Below, piece after piece: positions 1 through 9,342 of a DNA stretch of 64,000 nt. The DNA lies in the NCBI GenBank assembly GCA_945830395.1, contig CALZYE010000004.1, positions 54,342 through 118,341 of the forward strand, in the 5' to 3' direction. Below the pieces are notes generated by a model. It was not told where the DNA came from, searched no databases, and saw only the letters and a program-made list of their open reading frames with translations. Position 1 is the first letter of the stretch, and the number at the start of each line of letters is the position of its first letter. The translations under genes were made by a program, and so were the position numbers. This DNA comes from an uncultured Clostridia bacterium. GTDB taxonomy: Bacteria > Bacillota > Clostridia > Peptostreptococcales > Anaerovoracaceae.

Positions 1-1685
1 CCGATGAAACCGATGGTAAGGGTTCCGTGTTTAATGACCTCTTCTATAGTATCCTCAGGCTTGAGTTTGCCGGAGTCGATCCATACGCCCTGCCCCATGA
101 GGAACGGGAAGTTTTTAGCCTTTTTCTGCCCCTGGATCTTAAATCTTTCGTTTAACTGACCTATACACAAATCGATCATATGGTCGAGACTTTCAAAGAA
201 TGCCTCTATGTCTCCCTTTGCCTTGATTCCGAGGCGAGGCAGGTTTATAGATGTGAAGGAAAGATTTCCCCTGCCGTAAACGACTTCTCTTGAAGGATCG
301 TATTGATTACCCATTACACGCGTTCGACAGCCCATGTAGGCACATTCTGTTTCAGGATGGCCCGGTTTGTAATACTGCTTGTTGAAAGGCGCATCCAGAA
401 AAGAGAAATTTGGGAAGAGTCTCTTTGCACTGGTCTTGCACGCAAGTTTGAACAAATCGTAGTTAGGATCCTCAGGATTGTAGCTTACACCTTCCTTTAC
501 CTTGAAAATTTGGATTGGAAATATCGGTGTCTCACCGTTTCCGAGACCTGCGTCGGTGGCTTCCATAACGCACTTCATCACAAGGCGCCCTTCAGGGGAG
601 GTATCGGTTCCGTAATTTATTGAGCTGAACGGAACCTGAGCACCGGCTCTTGAATGCATGGTGTTCAAATTGTGAATCAGAGCCTCCATCGCCTGATAGG
701 TTTTTCTTACGATTTCCCTGTCTGCAAATTTCGTAGCCTGCTCCTGAAGTCTCTTGACAGTTGCGGCATCTGCAAACTTTGAGAGGAAAGAAGCCTCAGC
801 CTTCTTATAGTCATCGTCATGGGACATACAAGGATATACATTATATTTTTCCTCGGTATCCTTAACGAAGGCTTTCATAACGGCAGGTCCGTCTTCAATT
901 CCGAACAGAAGCTCTATCATTTTCCCCATATTTGAGGAATACAGTCTCTTGTAGCTTTTGCGAACACCGGGAGCCATGCCGTAGTCGAAGTTTGGAACGG
1001 ACTGACCTCCGTGCTGATCGTTTTGGTTGGACTGAATTGCTATGCACGCCAGCGCCGAATAGCTTTCAATGTCGTTAGGTTCTCTCAAATGACCGTGTCC
1101 CGTGGAAAAACCGTTCTTTAGGAGACTTACCAAGTCGATCTGACAGCATGTCATGGTCAGAGTGTAAAAATCCATATCGTGAATATGAATATCGCCATTG
1201 TTGTGAGCTTTACCGTATTTCGGGTCGATTACATACATCTTGTAAAACTCTTTAGCTCCCTCGGAACCGTACTTAAGCATGGTTCCCATGGCGGTATTTC
1301 CGTCGATATTCGCATTCTCGCGTTTAACATCGTTATCCTTTGCCTCTTTGAAGGTCAAATCTTCATATATGTGCATCAGCTGAGTATCCATATCGCGTAT
1401 GCGAGTCCTTTCCGCACGATAAAGAATGTATTCCTTTGCCGTTCTGGCATGACCGTTTTCGATAAGGATCTTTTCCACGGCATCCTGGGTCTGCTCAACT
1501 GTAGGAATCGATGTGTGACAAACCTCAAGAAGATACAATTCGACCTGCTTCGCAAGATATTCCGCCATCTCTCTGTCTCTGCCACCCAAAACTTTGGCGG
1601 CATTAAAGATTGCGTCTGCGATTTTGTCCACACTAAACTCTACGACCCTGCCGTCACGCTTGATAATGCGTTGTATTTTGTCCAT
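1..1685 (-). CDS. nrdD: Anaerobic ribonucleoside-triphosphate reductase NrdD (partial, C-terminus outside window)
   Basis: This is the class III ribonucleotide reductase large subunit, a glycyl-radical enzyme that makes dNTPs without oxygen. I translated the minus strand by hand because the ORF track omits it: the frame stays open from ATG 1685 to the window edge, about 561 codons. The first ~90 residues form an ATP-cone (MDKIQRIIKRDGRVVEFSVD). The catalytic barrel follows, with typical NrdD stretches such as NGDIHIHDMDFYTLTMTCCQ, DQHGGQSVPNFDYGMAPG and NLNTMHSRAGAQVPFSSINYG. The glycyl-radical site near the C-terminus lies outside the window. GAAGGAG 9 nt upstream supports the start. Its activase NrdG is not in view. 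The family call is very secure. Confidence 0.95.
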   Translation of the reverse strand, partial: MDKIQRIIKRDGRVVEFSVDKIADAIFNAAKVLGGRDREMAEYLAKQVELYLLEVCHTSIPTVEQTQDAVEKILIENGHARTAKEYILYRAERTRIRDMDTQLMHIYEDLTFKEAKDNDVKRENANIDGNTAMGTMLKYGSEGAKEFYKMYVIDPKYGKAHNNGDIHIHDMDFYTLTMTCCQIDLVSLLKNGFSTGHGHLREPNDIESYSALACIAIQSNQNDQHGGQSVPNFDYGMAPGVRKSYKRLYSSNMGKMIELLFGIEDGPAVMKAFVKDTEEKYNVYPCMSHDDDYKKAEASFLSKFADAATVKRLQEQATKFADREIVRKTYQAMEALIHNLNTMHSRAGAQVPFSSINYGTDTSPEGRLVMKCVMEATDAGLGNGETPIFPIQIFKVKEGVSYNPEDPNYDLFKLACKTSAKRLFPNFSFLDAPFNKQYYKPGHPETECAYMGCRTRVMGNQYDPSREVVYGRGNLSFTSINLPRLGIKAKGDIEAFFESLDHMIDLCIGQLNERFKIQGQKKAKNFPFLMGQGVWIDSGKLKPEDTIEEVIKHGTLTIGFI

Positions 1686-1724
1686 TTTCCATAACTCCTT
1701 CTCTTATATCAAATATACTACATT

Positions 1725-1740
1725 ATACTATATGTTGTGC
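1725..1740 (-). promoter_or_regulatory. NrdR-like box overlapping the nrdD -10 region
   Basis: Read on the minus strand, GCACAACATATAGTAT resembles the NrdR box (acaCwAtATaTwGtgt). It overlaps a TATAAT hexamer (plus-strand 1722-1727) lying about 40 nt before the nrdD start. NrdR represses ribonucleotide reductase genes in most Firmicutes. I see only one clear box, whereas NrdR usually binds two in phase; the second may be degenerate. Confidence 0.5.
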
Positions 1741-1954
1741 TTATTTCGCACCTGTTGAATAAAAGTATACTACTTAAACTGTGGCAGGTCAATGGATATA
1801 ATATATATTTAACAAAAACTTCAAACTTGGTCAAAATTGATACAGTTATTGACGGCAAGCCTTTTTTGAATATTTGGTGAAGAGAACATGGTTTGTTTGA
1901 AAAAAAGTGAATAAAGTGGTAAAATTATGTGAATCAAAAGATAGGAAAAGAGAG

Positions 1955-4900
1955 ATGAATAATAAGAAGTACAGTAAAAAATTATATGAAGTAAGAGAAG
2001 CGTCGGATTTAAAGGACATTATTCTCAAGAGTACAAGCCTCTTTGCAGACAAGACGGCTTATTTGGTAAAAAACCGCAAGGCAGGGAAGTTTGTACCAAT
2101 AACTTACGGCAAAGTTAAGGAGGATTTGGACGGACTTGGAACCAAACTCATGGATCTGGGACTGTATGGGAAGAAGATTGCAGTTATAGGTGAAAGCAGC
2201 TATTACTGGATTTTGACATACTTCACCACCGTTGCAGGTGTGGGAGCCATAGTTCCTTTGGATAAGAACCTTCCGGGAGAAGAATTGATGGGTCTGATTG
2301 AAAGATCGGGCGCAAGCGCTATTGTGTATTCGGACAAGGTGAAGAAGAGCATACAGCCTGTTTTTGAAAATCCTCATAATATAGAATTTTTTATTTCCAT
2401 GGACTCTGAAGAGGACACGGAGGAAGCATTGTCCATGAGCGGCCTTATTGAAGAAGGAAGGGAGCTTTTGGCTTCGGGAAATAAAGATTATGTGAACGCA
2501 AATGTCGATCCGGATCAGATGGCTACTCTTTTGTTCACCTCGGGAACTACAGGCATGGCAAAGGGTGTTATGATGTCCCAGAGGAATATTGCGGCAAACT
2601 GTGTCAATATGTCCAAATATTTTCAGATTCCTGAGCCGGGCATAGTGCTTTCCATTCTGCCGATTCATCATGCCTACGAAATGACCTGCGACATCTGGAC
2701 TACTTTCTATCAGGGCAAGACCATTGCAATTTGTGAGGGCCTGCGCTATATCCAAAAAAATATGGCGGAGGTAAAGGCAAATGTACTTCTGGGAGTACCT
2801 CTCGTATTTGAAAAGATGTACAAAGGAATGTGGAAACAGGCAGAGAGCAGAGGTGAGGCGGAGAAACTGAGAACCGCTATAGACCTTTCCAGAAAGCTTA
2901 AATTATACAACAATAAATCCATCTGTAAGCGTATGTTTAAGGCAATCCATCAGTCCTTTGGCGGTGCCATGGAAAAATTTGTTGCCGGAGGAGCGGCGAT
3001 AGATCCCAAGGTTATTGAGGACTTTGAGGCCATGGGTTTCACCATGATTCAAGGCTACGGAATGACGGAAAACGGTCCTATCGTTTGTGTTAACCAGGAC
3101 AGGTACAGCAAGGCAGCCTCCGTAGGAAAGCCTATGCCGAAAACGGAGGTAAGAATAATCAATTCCGATGAAGATGGAATTGGAGAGATTATATGTAAAG
3201 GTCCGTCGGTGATGCTGGGCTATTATGAGAATCAGGAAGCTACCGATGAGGTTTTGAGAAACGGCTGGCTTCATACAGGGGATCTGGGCTACATGGATGA
3301 AGAAGGCTTTGTCTATATCACAGGGCGAAAGAAAACGGTAATCGTAACCAAGGGAGGAAAAAATATTTTCCCTGAAGAACTTGAAGCGGTTTTGATGGAA
3401 GATGAGCGCATACAGGAAGTTCTTGTTCATGGAGTGGATGACGAGAGAGTGGGAAATGTTGTAATTACAGCTGATATATATCCTAATTACAAGCTTTTGA
3501 CATCTACGGAAGGGAAGCTCAGTTCTTCCGAGGTATACCACTTCTATAAGGAGTTGGTTGAGGTAATAAATAAAAAATTCCCGCCTAACAAGAGGATTAA
3601 GAGAATCAATATCAGAACCGAGGAGTTTGTAAAAACCACAACGGGGAAGATTAAGCGCTTCGGAAATAATACGGAAACTGCATCGGTTGGCGAATCCCAT
3701 CCGGAATGCTCCGGGGAAATGAGGAAAAAACAGGATAAGAAGGCGAAATCAAAGATTAAGTCACTTGCCATGAATGAATATGAGGGTGTTTCATATCACA
3801 ATGTAAGACCGATTCCTGAGCTTAAGACCATGCTGGAAACCAGCGCGGATATTTATGGTGACAGACCCGCCGTTTATCAGAAATTTGACAGCAAGAAGCC
3901 TTATGTGGAAATCACATACAAACAGCTTTTGTCAGATGTGAATTCTTTGGGAACAGCGCTTTTAAACAGAAATTTCAAGGATAAGAAGATTGCAGTTATA
4001 GGAAATAACTGTTATCAGTGGGCGGTAAGCTATCTTGCGGCGGTATGCGGAACCGGGGTTTGTGTTCCTCTGGATAAGGAACTTCCTGCCCATGAACTGA
4101 AGCAGCTTGTAGTCGATGCAGATGTCAGCTGCGTACTTTCGGATAAAGATTATGAGAAAATCTTTTGTGATATGAAGGCGGAGGGTGACACGAATCTGGA
4201 ACTTCTGGTTAACTTTGACTATGGAGAGAATGAGAGCAGCAAGGAAGGCGTAATGACTCTTAAGGCGCTCATAGAAGAGGGACAGAAGCAGATTGCAACA
4301 GGAGACAGACAGTTTTTAGATGCTGAGATTGATGCGGAAAAAATGGCGGTAATACTTTACACTTCGGGAACCACGGGAGTTGCCAAAGGAGTAATGCTGT
4401 CGCACAGCAACATATGCGATAACCTTATGGGGGCACCTACTTTCATGAAGATTTGTGAAGAAGATATTTTCTTTTCCGTGCTTCCTCTCCATCATACATA
4501 TGAGTGTACCTGCGGTCTTTTGATTCCTCTTTACATGGGAGCTTCAATCGCCTACTGTCAGGGACTTCGCTATATAGAAAAGAATATGAAGGAAATCAAA
4601 CCTACAATTTTCTTAGGCGTTCCGCTGCTCCTTGAGGGGCTGTACAAGAAAATCCGGAAAGAAATTCAGAGACAGGGTAAAGAAAAGGCCTTTAAGCGAA
4701 TTCTTATGGCTAACAGATTGAGTAGGAAAGTTAAAATCAATCTGGTGAAGCCTTTTGTGAAAGATATTCATAAGGTGTTTGGAGGCAGAATGAGAATCTT
4801 AATCGCAGGAGGTTCAGCCATAGATCCTAAGGTTTTAGACTTTTTCAACGATATAGGATTAACTGCAGTTCAGGGGTATGGATTGACGGAATGCAGTCCC

Positions 4901-5518
4901 CTTGCGGCGCTTAACCCGGATAAACCGTGGCTGATGCGCAGCAACTCCGCAGGTCATGTGATGCCGGGCATGGAGGTTAAGGTTGTCAACAAAGGAAGCG
5001 ACGGTGTAGGTGAAATCGTTCTAAAGGGAGCCAGCGTAATGCTCGGATACTACAACAACCGGGCAGCCACAGATGAGGTTCTGAAAAACGGATGGTTCTA
5101 TACAGGAGATCTGGGCTATGTGGATAAGGACGGCTACATATATATAACCGGACGGCTGAAAAATGTCATAATCACTCAGAACGGCAAGAATGTGTACCCG
5201 GAAGAGCTTGAAAACTATCTGAAGAATATTTCCTGTATAGAGGAAGTGATGGTCTGGGGACAAAGCAGCGAACTGGACGAAAAGGATATTATAATTGCAG
5301 CTACCGTGACCGTAGATGAAGAACTTCTTGCACAGGCAATCGGAAGCGACTATACGGAGGAGGAAAAGAGAGATTTCATCTGGGAAGAGGTGGACAAGAT
5401 TAATGAGAGTTTGCCTCTATTCAAAAAGATAAAGAAGGTTGTAATAAAAGAAGACGAGTTTGAAAAAACCACAGCAAAAAAGATAAAAAGATTTGTCAGC
5501 AGTAATAAAGAAAGCTAA
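1955..5518 (+). CDS. Tandem (double-domain) long-chain acyl-CoA synthetase / AMP-binding protein
   Basis: Two complete adenylate-forming acyl-CoA synthetase units lie head to tail in one 1187-residue chain; ordinary enzymes of this class are about 500-650 residues. The first half carries LLFTSGTTGMAKGVM, QGYGMTENGP, LHTGDLGYMDEEGF, and the C-terminal lysine motif TTTGKIKRF. The second half repeats them as ILYTSGTTGVAKGVM, QGYGLTECSP, FYTGDLGYVDKDGY and TTAKKIKRF, where the lysine is kept but the preceding glycine is lost. A polar lysine-rich linker joins them near residue 600. The predicted reaction is ATP-dependent activation of fatty acids. The track starts at GTG 1907, but ATG 1955 with AGG-AAAAGAGAG upstream is the better start. 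No internal stop separates the halves. Confidence 0.88.
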   Translation: MNNKKYSKKLYEVREASDLKDIILKSTSLFADKTAYLVKNRKAGKFVPITYGKVKEDLDGLGTKLMDLGLYGKKIAVIGESSYYWILTYFTTVAGVGAIVPLDKNLPGEELMGLIERSGASAIVYSDKVKKSIQPVFENPHNIEFFISMDSEEDTEEALSMSGLIEEGRELLASGNKDYVNANVDPDQMATLLFTSGTTGMAKGVMMSQRNIAANCVNMSKYFQIPEPGIVLSILPIHHAYEMTCDIWTTFYQGKTIAICEGLRYIQKNMAEVKANVLLGVPLVFEKMYKGMWKQAESRGEAEKLRTAIDLSRKLKLYNNKSICKRMFKAIHQSFGGAMEKFVAGGAAIDPKVIEDFEAMGFTMIQGYGMTENGPIVCVNQDRYSKAASVGKPMPKTEVRIINSDEDGIGEIICKGPSVMLGYYENQEATDEVLRNGWLHTGDLGYMDEEGFVYITGRKKTVIVTKGGKNIFPEELEAVLMEDERIQEVLVHGVDDERVGNVVITADIYPNYKLLTSTEGKLSSSEVYHFYKELVEVINKKFPPNKRIKRINIRTEEFVKTTTGKIKRFGNNTETASVGESHPECSGEMRKKQDKKAKSKIKSLAMNEYEGVSYHNVRPIPELKTMLETSADIYGDRPAVYQKFDSKKPYVEITYKQLLSDVNSLGTALLNRNFKDKKIAVIGNNCYQWAVSYLAAVCGTGVCVPLDKELPAHELKQLVVDADVSCVLSDKDYEKIFCDMKAEGDTNLELLVNFDYGENESSKEGVMTLKALIEEGQKQIATGDRQFLDAEIDAEKMAVILYTSGTTGVAKGVMLSHSNICDNLMGAPTFMKICEEDIFFSVLPLHHTYECTCGLLIPLYMGASIAYCQGLRYIEKNMKEIKPTIFLGVPLLLEGLYKKIRKEIQRQGKEKAFKRILMANRLSRKVKINLVKPFVKDIHKVFGGRMRILIAGGSAIDPKVLDFFNDIGLTAVQGYGLTECSPLAALNPDKPWLMRSNSAGHVMPGMEVKVVNKGSDGVGEIVLKGASVMLGYYNNRAATDEVLKNGWFYTGDLGYVDKDGYIYITGRLKNVIITQNGKNVYPEELENYLKNISCIEEVMVWGQSSELDEKDIIIAATVTVDEELLAQAIGSDYTEEEKRDFIWEEVDKINESLPLFKKIKKVVIKEDEFEKTTAKKIKRFVSSNKES

Positions 5519-5531
5519 ATTGCCGCAAGCG

Positions 5532-5560
5532 TTGACATTAACTGCCTTGTAGGATATAAT
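5532..5560 (+). promoter_or_regulatory. Consensus sigma-A promoter for greA-lysS
   Basis: TTGACA, a 17-nt spacer and TATAAT form a perfect housekeeping promoter 37 nt before the greA start. It lies just after the acyl-CoA synthetase stop, so greA-lysS has its own strong promoter. Confidence 0.85.
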
Positions 5561-5596
5561 TTCTTGCAAGGTTTAATTAGAAAATGGAGGAATCAA

Positions 5597-6082
5597 ATGG
5601 TAGAAGAAGTGCTGTTAACCCAAGGGGATTACGAAGATATAGAGAATCAGAGAGATCATCTCGTTTCCGTAAAGAGAAAAGAGGTATCTCAAAGATTGAA
5701 AGAAGCTATTTCCTACGGAGATTTGTCCGAGAACGCAGAGTACACGGCGGCAAAGGACGAGCAGGCTGAACTTGAGGCGGAAATCACAAGGCTTGAGATG
5801 ATGATGCGAAACGCCAGAATCATCAATTCAGAAGAGATAGATGTCGATAAAGTAAATGTAGGGTTGTTGGTAACTGTGAAGTGCAAGGAAGATGGGGAAA
5901 CGGAAATCTTTGAAATAGTAGGCTCTACAGGAGCAGATCCTTTTGCGGAACCTGCAAAAATTTCAAATGAGTCTCCAATCGCATCAGCTCTCATCGGTCA
6001 CAGAAAGGGCGAGGAGGTAGAGGTCTCGCTGCCTGATGGAGCTATTCATTACAGCATTTTAGAAATTGCAAAGAAAAATTAG
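5597..6082 (+). CDS. greA: Transcription elongation factor GreA
   Basis: GreA rescues backtracked RNA polymerase by stimulating cleavage of the nascent RNA. The protein is 161 residues, the usual length. The N-terminal coiled coil shows the typical LKEAISYGDLSENAEYTAAK stretch with acidic tip residues, followed by an FKBP-like C-terminal domain ending in VSLPDGAIHYSILEI. The track opens at 5564, but ATG 5597 has GGAGG six nt upstream and gives the standard N-terminus. It lies 13 nt before lysS, a very common pairing in Firmicutes. Confidence 0.95.
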   Translation: MVEEVLLTQGDYEDIENQRDHLVSVKRKEVSQRLKEAISYGDLSENAEYTAAKDEQAELEAEITRLEMMMRNARIINSEEIDVDKVNVGLLVTVKCKEDGETEIFEIVGSTGADPFAEPAKISNESPIASALIGHRKGEEVEVSLPDGAIHYSILEIAKKN

Positions 6083-6095
6083 GAGTATGTAAAAG

Positions 6096-8039
6096 ATGAG
6101 TACGGACAATATTAACAATATCAACGCTGAGCCAGAAAGCGAAATGTATGAAGAAGATCTTAATGAGCAAAGACAGATTCGCCGTCAGAAATTAAAAGAT
6201 TTGCAGGAGGCAGGCCGTAATCCTTATATCCATGAAACATGGAATGTGACGGCTCACAGCAAGGACATTAAAGACAACTTCGATGCTCTTGAGGACGAGG
6301 AAGTATCCTGTGCCGGAAGAATTATGAGCAAGCGCGTAATGGGAAAAGCTGCTTTCTTTGATTTGCAGGACAAGCAGGGCAGAATCCAGTGCTATGTAAA
6401 AAGAGATGAAATCGGTGCAGAGGAATACAAATGGTTTAAGACCTATGATATTGGAGATATAGTTGGAATTGAGGGAAGGGTTTTTAAAACCAAGACTGAG
6501 GAAATTTCAATCCACATTACTAATCTTGTGTTACTGTCAAAATCTCTGCAGGTGCTTCCCGACAAGTGGAACGGTCTGAAGGATACAGATATTCGCTACC
6601 GCCGGCGCTATGTGGATCTAATCATGAATCAGGATGTAAGAGATACATTTATCAAGCGTTCCAAGATTATTCACGAGATGAAAAGGGTGCTTGAGGAAGA
6701 CTACGGTTATCTGGAAGTGGATACGCCTATTTTAACTGCAATTGCAGGCGGTGCAAATGCAAGACCTTTTGAGACTCACCACAATACTCTCGATATGGAT
6801 TTGAGAATGAGAATATCCAACGAGCTGTATCTTAAGAGGCTTATCGTTGGAGGCCTCGACCGTGTCTACGAAATGGGAAAGATGTTCAGAAACGAGGGAA
6901 TGGACAGAAACCATAACCCGGAATTTACTTCTATGGAATGTTACATGGCATACGGAAATATGGAAAACACCATGGAAGTTACCGAGCAGCTGGTATACAA
7001 GGCTCAGATGGAGGTTAACGGAACGCCGATTATATCCTATCAGGGCAAGGAGTTTGATGTTACTCCGCCTTGGCGCCGTCTGAACATGGCAGATGCCGTT
7101 AAGGAGATTACAGGTGTTGACTTCGCAAAGATAGACACCGATGAAGAAGCCAGGTCAGCGGCAATCGCTTACGGAATGGATGCAGATGAAATAAAGGGCT
7201 TCACAAGAGGAAAGCTGATTGCCGAGATGTTTGAGGAATATTGTGAAGATGTTCCGGGGTATTTGGACGGACCTGTATTTATTGTAGGTCATCCCGTTGA
7301 AGTCTCCCCACTTGCAAAGAGGGATCCGGAAGATCCGAGAATAACCCGCCGTTTTGAAGCATATATCAACGGATGGGAGATTGCCAATGCTTTTTCGGAG
7401 CTGAATGACCCTATCGATCAGTTTGAGAGATTTTCAGAGCAGCAGGCAGAACTTGATGCGGGCATAGATGATGAAGCTCATCCGATGGATATGGACTTCG
7501 TAAATGCTTTGGAAGTTGCAATGCCTCCTACAGGCGGACTTGGAGTTGGAATAGACCGCGTAATCATGTTGATTAGCGACTCTGCAAGTATCAGAGATGT
7601 ACTGCTGTTCCCTACGATGAAGCCTTTAGGTGCAGGCAAGGCGGAAAAAGAGTCAAGAAAAATTGACCTGTCAAAGGTGAAGATTGAACCTCTCTTTGAA
7701 GAGACAGTTGATTTCGATACATTCAGAAGGTCGGATTTCAGAGTGGTGAAGGTTAAGGACTGCGTGGAAGTACCTAAGAGTAAGAAACTTTTAAAATTTA
7801 CTTTGGATGACGGATCCGGTGTTGAAAGGACTATACTTTCAGGGATTAAGGACAATTATTCCGCAGAGGAATTGATAGGTAAATCCCTTGTGGCGATAAC
7901 AAACCTGCCGCCGAGAAAGATGATGGGAATCGAATCTTGCGGAATGCTTCTTTCGGCAGTTTGCGATTACGAAGATGGAGAACTTTTGAATCTCGTTATG
8001 GTTGATGAAAATATACCGGCAGGATCGAAGCTGTACTAA
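6096..8039 (+). CDS. lysS: Lysyl-tRNA synthetase (class II) with fused C-terminal tRNA-binding domain
   Basis: This enzyme charges tRNA-Lys. Residues ~60-170 form the anticodon-binding OB fold (VSCAGRIMSKRVMGKAAFFD). The class II catalytic domain shows motif 2 (FRNEGMDRNHNPEFTSMECY) and motif 3 (GLGVGIDRVIML). Standard bacterial LysRS ends near residue 500. Here about 115 residues are added (EETVDFDTFRRSDFRVVKVK through MMGIESCGMLLSA), matching the EMAPII/Trbp111-type tRNA-binding domain usually found on MetRS. An AGGAG site precedes the ATG, and the gene is probably co-transcribed with greA. Confidence 0.95.
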   Translation: MSTDNINNINAEPESEMYEEDLNEQRQIRRQKLKDLQEAGRNPYIHETWNVTAHSKDIKDNFDALEDEEVSCAGRIMSKRVMGKAAFFDLQDKQGRIQCYVKRDEIGAEEYKWFKTYDIGDIVGIEGRVFKTKTEEISIHITNLVLLSKSLQVLPDKWNGLKDTDIRYRRRYVDLIMNQDVRDTFIKRSKIIHEMKRVLEEDYGYLEVDTPILTAIAGGANARPFETHHNTLDMDLRMRISNELYLKRLIVGGLDRVYEMGKMFRNEGMDRNHNPEFTSMECYMAYGNMENTMEVTEQLVYKAQMEVNGTPIISYQGKEFDVTPPWRRLNMADAVKEITGVDFAKIDTDEEARSAAIAYGMDADEIKGFTRGKLIAEMFEEYCEDVPGYLDGPVFIVGHPVEVSPLAKRDPEDPRITRRFEAYINGWEIANAFSELNDPIDQFERFSEQQAELDAGIDDEAHPMDMDFVNALEVAMPPTGGLGVGIDRVIMLISDSASIRDVLLFPTMKPLGAGKAEKESRKIDLSKVKIEPLFEETVDFDTFRRSDFRVVKVKDCVEVPKSKKLLKFTLDDGSGVERTILSGIKDNYSAEELIGKSLVAITNLPPRKMMGIESCGMLLSAVCDYEDGELLNLVMVDENIPAGSKLY

Positions 8040-8093
8040 GCAGGAGAAGTTAAGGATTCTGAAAAGAGCAGGTATACAAGTTAATAAGTTAGA

Positions 8094-8125
8094 AAAAAGA
8101 GATTGAGGTTAATCAATCTCTTTTT
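8094..8125. terminator. Bidirectional intrinsic terminator between lysS and the AraC fragment
   Basis: AAAAAGAGATTG and CAATCTCTTTTT form a 12-bp stem around an 8-nt loop, with A and T runs on both sides. It can stop lysS transcription and the convergent AraC remnant. Its distal arm also encodes the last codons of that remnant. Confidence 0.75.
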
Positions 8126-8576
8126 CATTATTATGAAGAACCGGAGCATTCTTTGTATATTTTTTAATATCCTTAGGATAAAATCCTTTGTATTTTTTGA
8201 AACAGATACTAAATTTGCTGTGAGAAGAATAGCCTACAGTTTCCGCTATATCCTGAATTTTAAGGGAGGAGTTCAATAAAAGAATTTCCGCCATATTCAT
8301 TCGCCGTCTTTGAGTATATTCTGTAATTGTGCATTGATATTTTTGCTTAAATAATTTTTTTAGTTTTGTACCGCTCATAGTGGATATTTTCTCTAAAGTA
8401 TCTTGTGAGATGGATGTTGCATAATGGTCATCTATATAGTCAGCAACATTTTTTAAAGCTTCATCATCAGCAATAGATATAGGATTACCGTATTTATTCA
8501 AAAACGAGTCTATTGTAATGCTTAACCATTCTTTCGCTTTTGATTCAAAAAAGATTTCAGCGGCGGGAGCTGTCAT
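8109..8576 (-). pseudogene. N-terminally truncated AraC-family regulator
   Basis: The 155 residues contain a complete AraC/XylS double helix-turn-helix: DTLEKISTMSGTKLKKLFKQ in the first motif and IQDIAETVGYSSHSKFSICF in the second, ending FKKYKGFYPKDIKKY. Family members usually have another 130-200 residues upstream for ligand sensing; here the frame starts inside the tail of that domain (AAEIFFESKAKEWLS). I see no good ribosome binding site before the ATG. The missing half coincides with the start of a second broken gene on the other strand, so this looks like a deletion junction. A short DNA-binding protein could still be made, but I favour a remnant. Confidence 0.7.
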
Positions 8577-8591
8577 TTTACAATTAAGTAT

Positions 8592-8939
8592 ATGCTTGAT
8601 GCAGATTTAGCTGAAATATATGGTTATGAAACTAAAAACTTTAATAGACAAGTAAAAAATAATATTGAGAAGTTTGAAGGTGAAGATTTTATGTTTCAAC
8701 TTACCGATGAAGAAATATTAGAACTTTCAAGAGCTGCAAGAGATAATACCCAAGTTACAGTCTTTAGTGATAATGTGAGAAACAAGGATATGCTTACAAA
8801 AAATATCTTAAATGATTTTAGAAAAGATTATCCTAATATAGACATGAAACTGAAGATAGCAGGTAAAGCATATCACGATAGATACATTGTTTGGTGGAAT
8901 GTTAAACAATTAGAATTTGAAAATTTAATATACAGATAA
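8592..8939 (+). pseudogene. ORF6N-domain (phage/mobile-element type) gene remnant
   Basis: The first ~42 residues (MLDADLAEIYGYETKNFNRQ) match the ORF6N DNA-binding domain of phage antirepressor-like proteins. After about residue 55 the sequence jumps to what I recognise as the distal part of longer ORF6N proteins (NILNDFRKDYPNIDMKL, KAYHDRYIV). It then ends in an unrelated tail. Intact relatives are much longer, so both an internal deletion and a lost C-terminus are likely. There is no convincing ribosome binding site, and the 5' end abuts the truncated AraC gene 15 nt away. It is best read as debris of a mobile element. Confidence 0.6.
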
Positions 8940-9342
8940 CAGATTAAACAGCCATACTTAACAAAAAAGCCTTAATGGGCAGAAATTTTCAATGATGAGT
9001 TTGAGAAATACCGGGGTGTTAACAATTTGAACTGAACCCGAAATGTTAGACAAAATCTAACGAAAGGGATTCACTTCATTTCGTGACACCTCTTTTCTTT
9101 TGCAAAAAAAACATATCTGAAATTTTTGATATACAGATAATCACCGTCGATTGCAAAGATTGCTGAAACCATTGGCATTACTGAAGGTATGGCATGCAGA
9201 TACTTACATTTGCATGAGAACTCAATATTATATGTCTGTTACATTGAATAAATATAAAAAAATGTTACAATATAAAAGGTATTTGGGAAGATTTTATTTA
9301 TAGAAGATAGACATATTTAGGAAAGTGGAAGGACAGATTTAG
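8940..9342. other. Gene-poor scar region with possible IS3-family end
   Basis: About 400 bp without a supportable gene. At 9027-9061 the sequence AACTGAACCCGAAATGTTAG followed by ACAAAATCTAAC resembles terminal repeats of IS3-family (IS150-group) elements; no transposase frame accompanies it. A short hairpin (TTCACttcatttcGTGA) lies at about 9070. The stretch 9230-9325 is AT-rich and probably holds the pab promoter, but I could not choose between several weak -35/-10 pairs. Confidence 0.35.

Noticed and set aside
1179-1694. 171-residue plus-strand ORF (and 303-623)
   Set aside because: Both are shadows of nrdD, which reads continuously on the minus strand from 1685 to the window edge.
2009-3700. 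Antisense ORFs of 248 and 265 residues within the acyl-CoA synthetase gene
   Set aside because: The opposite strand is an unambiguous enzyme along the whole length and these frames match no family.
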